From: CAZHCG01 sp046484285
GTDB lineage: Bacteria; Myxococcota_A; Polyangia; JAAYKL01
Assembly: GCA_046484285.1 (NCBI GenBank)
Contig: JAWOBP010000068.1
Span: forward strand, 1-49,472
DNA: 49,472 bases
Direction of reading: 5' to 3'
Positions 8,557-16,614 of the stretch are shown here, piece by piece. The first letter of the stretch is position 1. Every line of letters starts with the position of its first letter. Under the pieces are notes generated by a model, which was not told the origin of the DNA, ran no database searches, and was given only the letters and a program-made list of their open reading frames with translations. Both the position numbers and the translations under genes were made by a program.

Positions 8557-9633
8557 ATGAAACACCAGATTGGAAGAATTACGACGATTCTGGGTGTCGC
8601 CGCCGCGCTGGCACTCGGCTGCGAGGACGCCGACGCGCCTTTTTCCGACGACGACGACGGGTCCGCTGACGCCGACTCGGACAGCGACTCGGACAGCGAC
8701 TCGGACAGCGACTCGGACGGCGACAGCGACGGGGACACCGACGGCGACGGCGATACCGAGACCGGTCCGATCGAGCCGGATTGCTCGGGCTGCGAGGGCA
8801 TCGGTGCCAACCTGCCGGCGATGCTGTGCGCCGTGGACGTCTGCGACGAGAGCACCGTGATCGGCCAGGACTACTACTCGCCGACGGGATCCACGATCGC
8901 CGGGACGGCCGAGGCCGTGGCGCACTTCGGCAACACCTCCAACGACCTGGCACCGCTGCTCAACGGCTCGTACACGATCATGGCGACCGGCCCGGCCAAC
9001 GGCACCAGCCACTCCGAGGACATGGGAGGCGGCGCCGGGACCGATCCGTTCGCCGACGACGGCTACGAGACGCACAACGAGATGGAGTGGCAGATCGATC
9101 TCGAGGCGCCCCCGGGCGCCCACGGGATCCAGATCCACTACGTCTTCTTCTCGGAGGAGTACGACGAGTGGGTGGGCTCTTCGTACAACGACAAGTTCTA
9201 CATCTTTCTGGAGGCGGGCAGCACCAACGGCGGCCAGAAGACGGTGATCAACTACACCGACTGCCGCAACTCGGACGAGTACGTCGACTTCGAGGGGCCC
9301 CAGTGCGACACCCAGTCCGGCTACTGCTGCTACGTGGCGATCAACACGGCGCTGAGCGAGTGCTGCTGGTACGACGGCTGTCCGCAGGGCACCTGGACGA
9401 CCGACATCTCCGGGACCGGCTACGAGTGCGCCAGCGGCCAGATGGCCGACGGCCCCGACAAGGGGTCTTCGACCGGCTGGCTGAAGACCGAGTGGCCGAT
9501 CGAGCCCGGCGAGCAGTTCAGGCTGACCTTCCACCTGCACGACACCTCGGACGGGATCTACGACTCGGAGGTGATCCTGGACAAGATCCTGTTCGTCGGC
9601 ACCGTCGAGCAGGGCACGGTTCCGGTCGAGTAG
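8557..9633 (+). CDS. Lipoprotein with Ser-Asp spacer and choice-of-anchor-L-type domain (paralog 3)
   Basis: 358 residues. AGGAGAGACGAG precedes the ATG. The N-terminus carries a lipoprotein signal ending LALGC (Cys 22), then a poly-Asp stretch and a Ser-Asp/Gly-Asp spacer to about residue 68. The globular domain is nearly identical to that of paralog 2. Differences concentrate in the spacer, as if the anchor-to-domain distance is free to vary while the domain is conserved. The stop codon TAG abuts the stop of the convergent gene directly (TAGCTA, 9631-9636), leaving no intergenic DNA and no room for a separate terminator. Confidence 0.8.
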   Translation: MKHQIGRITTILGVAAALALGCEDADAPFSDDDDGSADADSDSDSDSDSDSDSDGDSDGDTDGDGDTETGPIEPDCSGCEGIGANLPAMLCAVDVCDESTVIGQDYYSPTGSTIAGTAEAVAHFGNTSNDLAPLLNGSYTIMATGPANGTSHSEDMGGGAGTDPFADDGYETHNEMEWQIDLEAPPGAHGIQIHYVFFSEEYDEWVGSSYNDKFYIFLEAGSTNGGQKTVINYTDCRNSDEYVDFEGPQCDTQSGYCCYVAINTALSECCWYDGCPQGTWTTDISGTGYECASGQMADGPDKGSSTGWLKTEWPIEPGEQFRLTFHLHDTSDGIYDSEVILDKILFVGTVEQGTVPVE

Positions 9634-11010
9634 CTACAGCATCACGATATCGTCGTCGCACAGCTCTTCGGCGTCGACATCCTCGAGATCCTCGACGAAA
9701 TCGTCGTCGAGCACGCGGTTGCGCATCAGCTCTAACTCGGTGTCTTCGAGTCGCTGCTGAGCCAGGCGGGCGAAGTGCGCCAGCAGGTCGGGAACCGCCT
9801 CGACCAGCGGGTTGAACAGCTCGCGGGCCAAAAAGAGCAGGGTCGAGGGAGTCGAGGTGCGCACCGTGGCCGTGGCCGGCTCCTCGTGAAGCAAAGAGAT
9901 CTCCCCGGCCACGTCTCCCGGGCCCAGCTCTGCGATTTTGACGTACTCGCCCCCGTCCCACTTGAGCACCTCGGCTCGCCCCCGCAAGAGCAGGTAGAGG
10001 CCGGTTCCGGGCGTGCCCTCCTCCAGGAAGATCGTGCCGCGGGGCACCTCGTGTCCGGTGAAGCGGGCCAGCAACTGCTTCTTGGCCGCGTCGTCGAACG
10101 GCTCGAAGAGCGGATTGGTCGCCAGCAGGTTGGCGATCATCCGCTCGCGGGTGAAGCGAGTCATCGCGCCGGCCACCTGGGCGGTCTCGGCCGAGAGCTT
10201 CTCCGCGTTCCGGCGCGATAGCTCCAGCACGTCGGCGTTGACCTCGCAGATCACGGAGGCGCCGCGCGGCTCGTCGCTGACCAGCGCCATCTCGCCGAAC
10301 AGCGAGCCGGGCCCTAGCCTCGCCAGCTGAGCCTCGGCGCTCTGGCCGTCGGAACGTTTAACCTCGCGCACCACGCGCACCTCGCCGCGCGCCAGGAAGT
10401 AGACGGCGTCTCCGTCGTCGCCCTGGCGGATCACGCTCCTGTCGGCCTTGAGGCGCTCGAGGTGCAGCAAGCCGAGCAGCTTGCGGAACGGCTCCGGCTC
10501 CAGCGCCGAGAAGATCGCCACGGGCGGAACGCGCTCCGGGTATTTCTGGATGTTTCCGGTGTAGGCCGCCATCTCGGCCGTGCTGCGGGCCAGCTCGCGA
10601 GCATCGATTTCATAGTCCAGGTCGATATCGTCGCGCACCTCCGCCGAGTAGTCAGTGGGCGCCAGCTTGACGCCCCGGCCCAGCCGCGGCGAGCCCAACG
10701 AGTAGTGCTCCACCAGCGAATCGAGCAGGGGCTCGACCGAGACCGACATCGCCTCGAGCTGCTTGATCGCCACCATCGCGCGCAGCGGATTGCCCGCCTT
10801 GACGTCGTGCCGGGCGATCGCCTCGTAGACGGCCGCGGCCAGCTCGTCGGCGTTCAGCTCGACGAGCACGTCGGCGACGGTCGCGCGCAGATCGAAATCG
10901 AGCGGCAGCGCCTCGAGCACCAGGCGGTAGACCTTGAGCGCCTCCAGCGGTCGGCCCGCGACCCGCCGGCGCTCGGCCTCTTTTCTGAGATCCAACAACG
11001 TGCGCGGCAT
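9634..11010 (-). CDS. TPR-like protein with two cyclic-nucleotide-binding domains
   Basis: 458 residues. ATG 11010 is chosen over GTG 11016 because the ribosome-binding site GGAGG (complement of 11016-11020) would overlap the GTG. Residues 1-90 form helical, TPR-like repeats (EALKVYRLVLEALP). Two tandem CNB (Crp-type beta-roll) domains follow at about 165-290 and 300-415, each with the G-x-x-FGE / GD-x-x-GE phosphate-binding-cassette region (GSLFGEMALVSDEPRGA; GDVAGEISLLHEEPATA). The Arg expected in the second cassette is replaced by Thr (EPATAT), so nucleotide binding there is uncertain. No DNA-binding or catalytic domain is present. Soluble and acidic at the C-end. Probably a cyclic-nucleotide or scaffold-type regulator; partner unknown. 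It lies downstream of the NtrC-type regulator on the same strand. Confidence 0.8.
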   Translation of the reverse strand: MPRTLLDLRKEAERRRVAGRPLEALKVYRLVLEALPLDFDLRATVADVLVELNADELAAAVYEAIARHDVKAGNPLRAMVAIKQLEAMSVSVEPLLDSLVEHYSLGSPRLGRGVKLAPTDYSAEVRDDIDLDYEIDARELARSTAEMAAYTGNIQKYPERVPPVAIFSALEPEPFRKLLGLLHLERLKADRSVIRQGDDGDAVYFLARGEVRVVREVKRSDGQSAEAQLARLGPGSLFGEMALVSDEPRGASVICEVNADVLELSRRNAEKLSAETAQVAGAMTRFTRERMIANLLATNPLFEPFDDAAKKQLLARFTGHEVPRGTIFLEEGTPGTGLYLLLRGRAEVLKWDGGEYVKIAELGPGDVAGEISLLHEEPATATVRTSTPSTLLFLARELFNPLVEAVPDLLAHFARLAQQRLEDTELELMRNRVLDDDFVEDLEDVDAEELCDDDIVML

Positions 11011-11087
11011 GATCACCTCCCCTGCCGCAGAACATACCCGATCGTCGGCGGGGCGTCGATACTCGCCGCTTTTCGAGATCGACCGGC

Positions 11088-12464
11088 TCAGGAATCCTCG
11101 CGGCTGATTCCCAGGGCCTTGATCTTCTTGTGCAGATTGGTTCGCTCGATGCCCAGCACCTGGGCGCTGCGCGAGATGTTCCAGCCGTTCTCCTCGAGCG
11201 TTTCCACGACGAAGCGGCGCTCGGCCGCCTCGCGGAACTCCCGCAGCGAGGGGCGCGGTCCGTCGAAGCTGGGCAGCTCGGGGGCGGGGCTCACGCCGGC
11301 GACGCTGCTCGGCAGGTCCGCGAGAGTGATCTCGTCTCCGCTCATGATCACCAGCCGCTCGGCGATGTTCTTCAGCTCCCGCACGTTGCCCGGCCAGGAA
11401 TATGCAGACAGCTTGCGCAGCGCGTCTTTGCGAATCGGCTTCTTGCGGTAGCCGTTCTCCTCGCTGAAGCGCGCGATGAAGCGCTCCAGCAGCAGCGGCA
11501 CGTCGTCGAGACGATCGCGCAGCGGCGGCGCCCGCAGCGGGACCACGTTGAGCCGAAAGTAGAGATCCTCGCGAAAGGTGCCCGCGGCGACCGCGGCCTC
11601 GAGATCCTGGTTGGTCGCCGCCACCACGCGCACGTCGACCTGGATCGTGCGCTGGCCGCCCACGCGGGTCAGCTCTCCGGACTGCAGCACGCGCAGCACC
11701 TTGGCCTGGGCCGGAAGGCTCATGTCCCCGACCTCGTCGAGCAGCAGCGTGCCTCCGTCGGCCAGCTCGAACTGCCCGGCCTTGCGGCCGTGGGCGCCGG
11801 TGAAAGCGCCGCGTTCGTAGCCGAACAACTCGCTTTCGATCAGCTCGCCGGGAATCGCGGCGCAGTTGACCTTGATGAACGGGTCCTCGCCGCGCCCGGA
11901 GAGCTGGTGGATCGCCCGCGCGATCAGCTCTTTTCCCGAGCCGGACTCGCCGGTTATCAGCACCCGGCTCCTGGTCGGCGCCACCTTGCGAATCTGCTCG
12001 TGGAGCCGGCGCATCACCTCGCTGTCGCCGATCATCTCGTGGCGCTCGTCCACCGCGGCGCGCAGCTGCTCGACCCGGTTGGCCAGGCGGCGCTGCTCGA
12101 GGCAGTTGGCTACGCGGATCAGGATCCCGTCGCGATCGAGCGGCTTTTCGAAAAAGTCGGTGGCTCCCTGCTTGACCGCCTCGACCGCCTCGGCCAGCGA
12201 GGCGTGTCCAGAAATCATGATCACCGGAATGTTGCGGTATTCCTCGGAGCTCTGGCGGATTTTCTGCAAGGCCTCCACGCCGTTCATGCCCGGCAGCTTG
12301 ATATCGAGGATCACCAGATCGGCGCCGTCGCTCTCCAGCAGGCTCAGGCCCTCCTCGGCGGTGCCCACCGCCGCCACCTCGTAGCCCTCGCCCTCGAGCA
12401 CCAGCCCCAGCGTGCGGCGAATGTTCTTCTCGTCGTCGATGATCAAAACCGAAGGCGGCATCAT
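11088..12464 (-). CDS. Sigma54-dependent response regulator, NtrC/NtrX type
   Basis: 458 residues in the classical order. Receiver domain 1-120: acidic pocket D10-D11, phospho-acceptor D54 in VILDIKLPGMNG, Lys in FEKP. AAA+ sigma54-interaction domain about 140-385: Walker A GESGSGKE, GAFTGA loop, LLLDEVGDM Walker B, arginine finger region. C-terminal Fis-type helix-turn-helix (SAQVLGIERTNLHKKIKAL). The HTH wording is typical of NtrX-like members. It activates sigma54 promoters when phosphorylated. No sensor kinase is encoded next to it, so the partner is elsewhere. GAGGGGAG lies upstream of the ATG. It sits 32 bp after lysC in transcription order and may share that transcript. Confidence 0.92.
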   Translation of the reverse strand: MMPPSVLIIDDEKNIRRTLGLVLEGEGYEVAAVGTAEEGLSLLESDGADLVILDIKLPGMNGVEALQKIRQSSEEYRNIPVIMISGHASLAEAVEAVKQGATDFFEKPLDRDGILIRVANCLEQRRLANRVEQLRAAVDERHEMIGDSEVMRRLHEQIRKVAPTRSRVLITGESGSGKELIARAIHQLSGRGEDPFIKVNCAAIPGELIESELFGYERGAFTGAHGRKAGQFELADGGTLLLDEVGDMSLPAQAKVLRVLQSGELTRVGGQRTIQVDVRVVAATNQDLEAAVAAGTFREDLYFRLNVVPLRAPPLRDRLDDVPLLLERFIARFSEENGYRKKPIRKDALRKLSAYSWPGNVRELKNIAERLVIMSGDEITLADLPSSVAGVSPAPELPSFDGPRPSLREFREAAERRFVVETLEENGWNISRSAQVLGIERTNLHKKIKALGISREDS

Positions 12465-12496
12465 GTCGCGTCTACTCCCCTCTCGGACAGCGAGAT

Positions 12497-13717
12497 CTAC
12501 CGGTCGAGCTCGTCCTCCACCATCTCGGCGTGCAGCGTGCGCACCGCATCGTCGAGCAGGTCGCCGCGCGTCGTCAGCGAGATGCGGAAGCCCGAGGTGG
12601 ACAGCCCCAGCACCGGCGCGCCGATCCGCCTGAGCGTTTCGGTGGCGCGCCGGACGTTACCTGTGTCGCGGTTGATTCCGACTCCGATCAGTGAGACGGA
12701 GCACAGGTCGTCCAGCACCTCCAGGTCACCGCCGCCGGCCTCGATCAGCGTCGCGCGGGTTCTGTTCCAGTCCGGCAGCACCGAGGTGGATACGACGAAC
12801 GAACCCCGCGCCCAGGAGGTGCGCTGCTCGGGGCAGTGGAAGCGCAGCTCCTTGATCGGCGTGCAGGTGGCCTCCGCCGCGTCCAGGATTTCGAAGAAGC
12901 GCTCGGTGACGGCGCGGCCCAGAAAGCGAACCAGCGCCACCTCCCGCTCCGAGACCACCGCGCTCACACCGCGGTGCTCGAGCGGGACGTTGCGCCGCAC
13001 CACGGTCTCGCGGCCGGATCCGAACGAAGAGCGGGCGTAGATCGCGATCCCGGCCCGCTTGGCGAACTCCACGGCCTGCGCCTTGAGCACGCGGGCGCCG
13101 GCCATCGCCATCTCCTGCATCTCTTCGTACGAGATCTCGGGCAGGTGGCGCGAGCCCGGAACGCTTCCGGGATCCGCCGAGTAGACGCCGTCCACGTCGG
13201 AATAGATCTCGCAGCGCTCGGCCTCCAGCGCCGCGGCCAGCGCGACCGCTGTCGTGTCGGATCCGCCGCGGCCGAGAGTCGTCACCTCGCGTTTGTAGCT
13301 GACTCCCTGGAAACCGGCGACGATCACGACCCGGCCACGGGCCAGCTCGTCCTCGACTCGCACCGGGCGCACCTCGATTATCCGAGCGTCCGAGTGGCGA
13401 TCGTTGGTCATGATTCCACATTGGGAGCCGGTCAGGGAGATCGCCTCGAAGCCGCGCTCCCGGATCGCGATTGACAACAGCGCCGCGGTGATTCTCTCTC
13501 CGGCGGTGAGCAGCATATCCAGCTCGCGCCGCGGCGGGCTGGCGCTCATCTCCTGGGCCAGCGCGGTCAGCTCGTTGGTGGTCTTGCCCATCGCGGAGAC
13601 GACCACCACGACCTGGTCGTCCCGCTCGCGACAGGCACAGACCTTTTGGGCCACCTTGCGGATCCGATCCGGGTCGGCGACCGAGCTGCCGCCGTACTTC
13701 TGCACGATTACCGACAT
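12497..13717 (-). CDS. lysC: Aspartokinase
   Basis: 406 residues, the usual size of monofunctional aspartokinases. It phosphorylates L-aspartate with ATP, the first step to Lys, Thr, Met and diaminopimelate. The N-terminal amino-acid-kinase domain starts MSVIVQKYGGSSV, with the Lys-Tyr-Gly-Gly-Ser signature and the TTLGRGGSDTTA and EIYSDVDGVYSADP motifs. Two ACT-type regulatory regions fill the C-terminal 150 residues. Only 46 bp separate it from the preceding gene, leaving no space for a lysine riboswitch; I see none. Confidence 0.95.
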   Translation of the reverse strand: MSVIVQKYGGSSVADPDRIRKVAQKVCACRERDDQVVVVVSAMGKTTNELTALAQEMSASPPRRELDMLLTAGERITAALLSIAIRERGFEAISLTGSQCGIMTNDRHSDARIIEVRPVRVEDELARGRVVIVAGFQGVSYKREVTTLGRGGSDTTAVALAAALEAERCEIYSDVDGVYSADPGSVPGSRHLPEISYEEMQEMAMAGARVLKAQAVEFAKRAGIAIYARSSFGSGRETVVRRNVPLEHRGVSAVVSEREVALVRFLGRAVTERFFEILDAAEATCTPIKELRFHCPEQRTSWARGSFVVSTSVLPDWNRTRATLIEAGGGDLEVLDDLCSVSLIGVGINRDTGNVRRATETLRRIGAPVLGLSTSGFRISLTTRGDLLDDAVRTLHAEMVEDELDR

Positions 13718-13763
13718 TACAGGCGAAAACCTATCACAGCGCGGATTGATTGTCCTCGGCCGA

Positions 13764-14864
13764 TCAGAGGTACTCGGTGAAGGAGAGAAAGTCGGTGTTT
13801 GCGTTGTAGACCCGCACGCCGGCGGTGCCGGACATGTCGTCCCAGACTTCCGCCTGGTCCAGGCTCAGCGTCGTATTCTGGCCGACCTGCTCGGTCTCGT
13901 TGTCGAAGGTGCACGCCAAGTTGTCATTGCCGTCGTAGTAGACCCTGACCCGCCGCCAGATCTCGGTGTCGCCTCCGGAGATGTCGACCCCGGTGATTCC
14001 GTCCACGTGTTCGATGTAGTAGCCGCCGTCGTAGCGCCAGAAGTCCAGGGAGCGCTGGGACCACTCGAAGCAGCAGCTCCACCAGACCTCGTTGGAGCTT
14101 TCCGCCCGGTTGCAGAACACGACGCAGGAGTACTGCTCATCGGAAACGCTCGAGGCGTCGTTTTCGAAGATCGTCTCCACGGAATAGGGCGCGTTCGCAA
14201 GCGGCACGTCATAGATGTTGTTGGTTCCGCCGCTGGCGGTGGAACCGTTAAGCAGGTCCGTTCCCCACGTCCAGCTCGACTGGCTACCCGGCGACCATTC
14301 GGGCCGCTGCTCGGTGAAGGCGTCGAACGCCGAGATCTGGTGCAGCAGCGCATCGTTGTCCGGGGCCTCGCAGGCGTTTCCCACCGGGTTTAGGTAGCCG
14401 TCGCCGTCCATGTCGTCGTCGAGCTGCCAGACGTTGTGGTAGCTCGGGCAGTTGTCGCAGGCGTCGTCGTGCCCGTCGCCGTCCTCGTCGTGGCCCACCG
14501 GGCTCTCGCACGAGGTGTCAATCTCGCTGTCGGTGTCCGTATCCGTGTCTGTATCTGTGTCGGTGTCGGTGTCCGTGTCTGTGTCCGTGTCGGTATCTGT
14601 GTCTGTGTCCGTGTCGATATCGGTGTCTGTATCTGTGTCGGTGTCGGTGTCCGTGTCTGTGTCCGTGTCGGTATCGGTGTCTGTATCTGTGTCGGCGTCT
14701 GTATCTGTGTCGGCGTCAGCGTCGGAATCGGCGTCGGAATCGGTGTCGGTGTCCGCGTCGGTTCCGCCGTCTGCGGGATCGAACGGCGGCGCGTCGGAGC
14801 TGCAGGCCGAGACCAGCACAGATCCGAGAGCGACGCCCAAAATCAATGCGATGCTTTTCATCAC
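13764..14864 (-). CDS. Lipoprotein with long Asp-Thr spacer and thrombospondin-3-type calcium motif
   Basis: 366 residues. Lipoprotein signal ending LVSAC (Cys 21), then an Asp-Thr/Asp-Ser/Asp-Ala spacer of about 80 residues (about 35-115), far longer than in the three lipoproteins at 6211-9633. Next is DEDGDGHDDACDNCP followed by DDDMDGDGYLN, the Asp-rich Ca2+-binding pattern of thrombospondin type 3 repeats. The last 200 residues form a Trp/Tyr/Cys-rich beta domain of concanavalin or laminin-G-like appearance (PYSVETIFEN, YSCVVFCNRA, RRVRVYYDGNDNL); family not recognised. Probably a surface-anchored binding protein. A promoter lies over the 3' end of the upstream anti-sigma gene. Confidence 0.75.
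   Translation of the reverse strand: MMKSIALILGVALGSVLVSACSSDAPPFDPADGGTDADTDTDSDADSDADADTDTDADTDTDTDTDTDTDTDTDTDTDTDTDIDTDTDTDTDTDTDTDTDTDTDTDTDTDTDSEIDTSCESPVGHDEDGDGHDDACDNCPSYHNVWQLDDDMDGDGYLNPVGNACEAPDNDALLHQISAFDAFTEQRPEWSPGSQSSWTWGTDLLNGSTASGGTNNIYDVPLANAPYSVETIFENDASSVSDEQYSCVVFCNRAESSNEVWWSCCFEWSQRSLDFWRYDGGYYIEHVDGITGVDISGGDTEIWRRVRVYYDGNDNLACTFDNETEQVGQNTTLSLDQAEVWDDMSGTAGVRVYNANTDFLSFTEYL
14521..14764 (-). repeat. 6-bp-periodic repeat coding the Asp-Thr/Asp-Ser spacer
   Basis: On the plus strand this is an unbroken array of GTGTCN/GTATCN hexamers, read on the minus strand as GAC-ACN pairs. There are about 40 units. Synonymous third-base variation with strict Asp-x periodicity indicates selection on the protein. 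Confidence 0.85.
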
Positions 14865-14921
14865 CCAGCCTTTCCCCCGGTCCGCTTGGGACCCGTGAGT
14901 GCCAAATCCCCATTTTCCCCA

Positions 14922-14952
14922 ATTATCTTATACCGGCGGTGGTCCAGGTCAA
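14922..14952 (-). promoter_or_regulatory. Predicted promoter for the Asp-Thr-repeat lipoprotein
   Basis: On the minus strand TTGACC (14952-14947) is followed after 19 bp by GATAAT (14927-14922); a second possible -10, TATAAG, overlaps it at 14932-14927. It sits across the stop codon of the anti-sigma gene and 58 bp before the ATG at 14864. Confidence 0.45.
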
Positions 14953-15710
14953 GGAGTTACGCGGCCCATTCCTGCCAGCAGGGAGACGAGGCGCCGCCTG
15001 GGGAGATCCGAGGAGAGGGCGTAGGCCAGATCGCCGTCGACCATCACGGCGACGTTGAAGCCCTTGCGCTGATCGAAGAAGACGGGGCGTCCGCCGACCC
15101 TCGCGGATTCGGCCTTGTCCACGGAGAGACGGCGAACCGGGAAGATCATCAGCGAAACGCGATGACCGTCGATCGAGTAGGCCATCTGTGCGGCCTGGTT
15201 GGCGCGGACGTTTGAGAGCCGGGCGCCTCTGAAGCTCGCATCGGTCAGGCGCAGGCGCGGAGCCGAAACCGAGAAGTCGACCTTGCCGCGAAACCAGGAG
15301 GCCGCGCGCGAGGGATCGGGACCGGAGACCTCCATCGGGAGCTCGTGGGCGTGGCGGGCGACCACGTCGTCGACGACGGCCGCGATCGGCTCGCTTTCGG
15401 GCTCGGGTCCGGACAGGCCGATCACGAGCAGAAGCGAGGCAGCGGCCGCGAGCGGAGCGGAGGCGGCGTAGATCCAACGGCGACGGGAGCGGCGCGCGGA
15501 AAGGGTCAGGACCTTCTCGCGCAGATGATCGGGAGCCTTGGCCGAGCGGCCCATCCTGGCCAGCGCCGACTTCATGTCCCTCTTGACTCTCTCCAGCGCG
15601 GCGCAGGAGGGGCAGGAGTCGAGATGCTGCTCGACCTCGAGCATCAGCCCGGCCTCGAGCTCTTCGTCGAGATGCGCATCGATGTACTTGCCGATCTTCT
15701 TGCAACTCAT
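14949..15710 (-). CDS. Membrane anti-sigma factor with zinc-finger (ZAS-like) N-terminus
   Basis: 253 residues. The N-terminal domain contains EVEQHLDSCPSC, the H-x3-C-x2-C pattern of zf-HC2/ZAS anti-sigma domains, which bind and hold an ECF sigma factor. One membrane segment follows at about residues 86-103 (ASAPLAAAASLLLVIGL), with an Arg-rich stop-transfer sequence before it. The C-terminal 150 residues would be periplasmic and presumably sense the signal. Its ATG overlaps the stop of the sigma gene by 4 bp (ATGA, 15707-15710), so the two are translationally coupled, a standard sigma/anti-sigma layout. Confidence 0.88.
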   Translation of the reverse strand: MSCKKIGKYIDAHLDEELEAGLMLEVEQHLDSCPSCAALERVKRDMKSALARMGRSAKAPDHLREKVLTLSARRSRRRWIYAASAPLAAAASLLLVIGLSGPEPESEPIAAVVDDVVARHAHELPMEVSGPDPSRAASWFRGKVDFSVSAPRLRLTDASFRGARLSNVRANQAAQMAYSIDGHRVSLMIFPVRRLSVDKAESARVGGRPVFFDQRKGFNVAVMVDGDLAYALSSDLPRRRLVSLLAGMGRVTP

Positions 15711-16372
15711 CTCGGCACCGCCTTGTTGCGACGATACTTATCGAGATCGGTGGCCTCTCCGCCCTGCCGCCGATCTTCCTCGGCCAGCCGCTCGGCTCCG
15801 CTGATACCCGCGTCGAGAGCGTAGTCGACCAGAGAATGCTGCAAGAGCCTTCTGGCGCGGTGCAGCCGCGACATCACGGTCCCGATCGGACAGCCGATCA
15901 TCTCGGCGATCTCGCGGTAGGCGAAGCCCTGCAGGTCCGCGAGAACGACCACGATTCGAAAGTCCTCGGGCAACTCCTCGAGGGCATTTTCGAGATCTTC
16001 GCGAAAGAAGCGGGTGAAAGCGTGAGCCTCGGGGTCGGAGGCGTACTCGCGCGCCTGGCGGTCCAGCACCTCGTCGTAGAGCGGCTCCGAGACGGCGCGT
16101 TCCAGGTAGCGACGCTCGTGTCCGCGATGACGGTATCCGTTGATGAAGATGTTGGTCAGGATGCGAAACAACCAGGCCTTGAGATTGGTGCCCCACTCGA
16201 AGCTGTCCGCGAATCTCAGCGCCCTGACGAAGGTGTCCTGGACGAGCTCTTCGGCGGATGAGGAATTCCTGGTGAGGCGCAGCGCCGCGCCGTAGAGGTC
16301 GTCGAGGTAGTCGATGCAGGCCCGCTCGAACTCCCCTCGGGACACTCGCCGTCCGGATGCTCTGCGACTCAT
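15707..16372 (-). CDS. ECF-type RNA polymerase sigma factor
   Basis: 221 residues from ATG 16372, chosen over the upstream ATG at 16417 because GGAGGAG lies 7 bp before it. Region 2 spans about residues 10-90 (LYGAALRLTRNSSSAEELVQDTFVRAL, then NLKAWLFRILTNIFINGYR). Region 4 spans about 125-185 (ALEELPEDFRIVVVLADLQGFAYREIAEMIGCPIGTVMSRLHRAR). The family directs polymerase to stress or envelope promoters. It is co-transcribed and overlapped with its presumed anti-sigma factor. The C-terminal 45 residues, beyond region 4, are unusual in length and charged. Confidence 0.93.
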   Translation of the reverse strand: MSRRASGRRVSRGEFERACIDYLDDLYGAALRLTRNSSSAEELVQDTFVRALRFADSFEWGTNLKAWLFRILTNIFINGYRHRGHERRYLERAVSEPLYDEVLDRQAREYASDPEAHAFTRFFREDLENALEELPEDFRIVVVLADLQGFAYREIAEMIGCPIGTVMSRLHRARRLLQHSLVDYALDAGISGAERLAEEDRRQGGEATDLDKYRRNKAVPR

Positions 16373-16418
16373 GCTCTCGCTCCTCCGCGTACCCGAACGG
16401 CACAACAGTCCTGCCAAG

Positions 16419-16448
16419 AGTATATTCCCCGATCCTCTCCAGGGGCAA
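16419..16448 (-). promoter_or_regulatory. Predicted sigma70-type promoter of the sigma/anti-sigma operon
   Basis: On the minus strand TTGCCC (16448-16443) and TATACT (16424-16419) are 18 bp apart, 46 bp upstream of the ATG at 16372. It diverges from grpE. Confidence 0.45.
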
Positions 16449-16614
16449 TGCGCTGATTGATCCGTCAGCGACGTTCATGGCAAAGATGTCTTTCGTATCC
16501 CGCCGATTCCTGGTATTTTCTCCCGAATCGCGGACCGGCGTGCTGAGGGCAGTTGATTTCGATCGAAGTTGTGGCAACCTACAGGGTCGCGTCGGACGAG
16601 GGAGGTTCGCGAAG

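Noticed and set aside
13718..13763. Lysine riboswitch before lysC
   Set aside because: Only 46 bp are available, far too short for the aptamer.
14521..14764. CRISPR or non-coding satellite array suggested by the short periodic repeat
   Set aside because: The period is 6 bp, there are no spacers, and the array is in frame as Asp-Thr/Asp-Ser codons inside a lipoprotein gene.
14885..14910. Sigma54 promoter or CIRCE half-site at GAGTGCCAA / TTGGCACTC
   Set aside because: No GC at N10 from the GG, and no matching second half of a CIRCE element nearby.
16357..16614. Longer GrpE starting far upstream
   Set aside because: The extension covers the divergent promoter region and lacks a ribosome-binding site; ATG 16615 has GAGGGAGG and gives a normal GrpE length.
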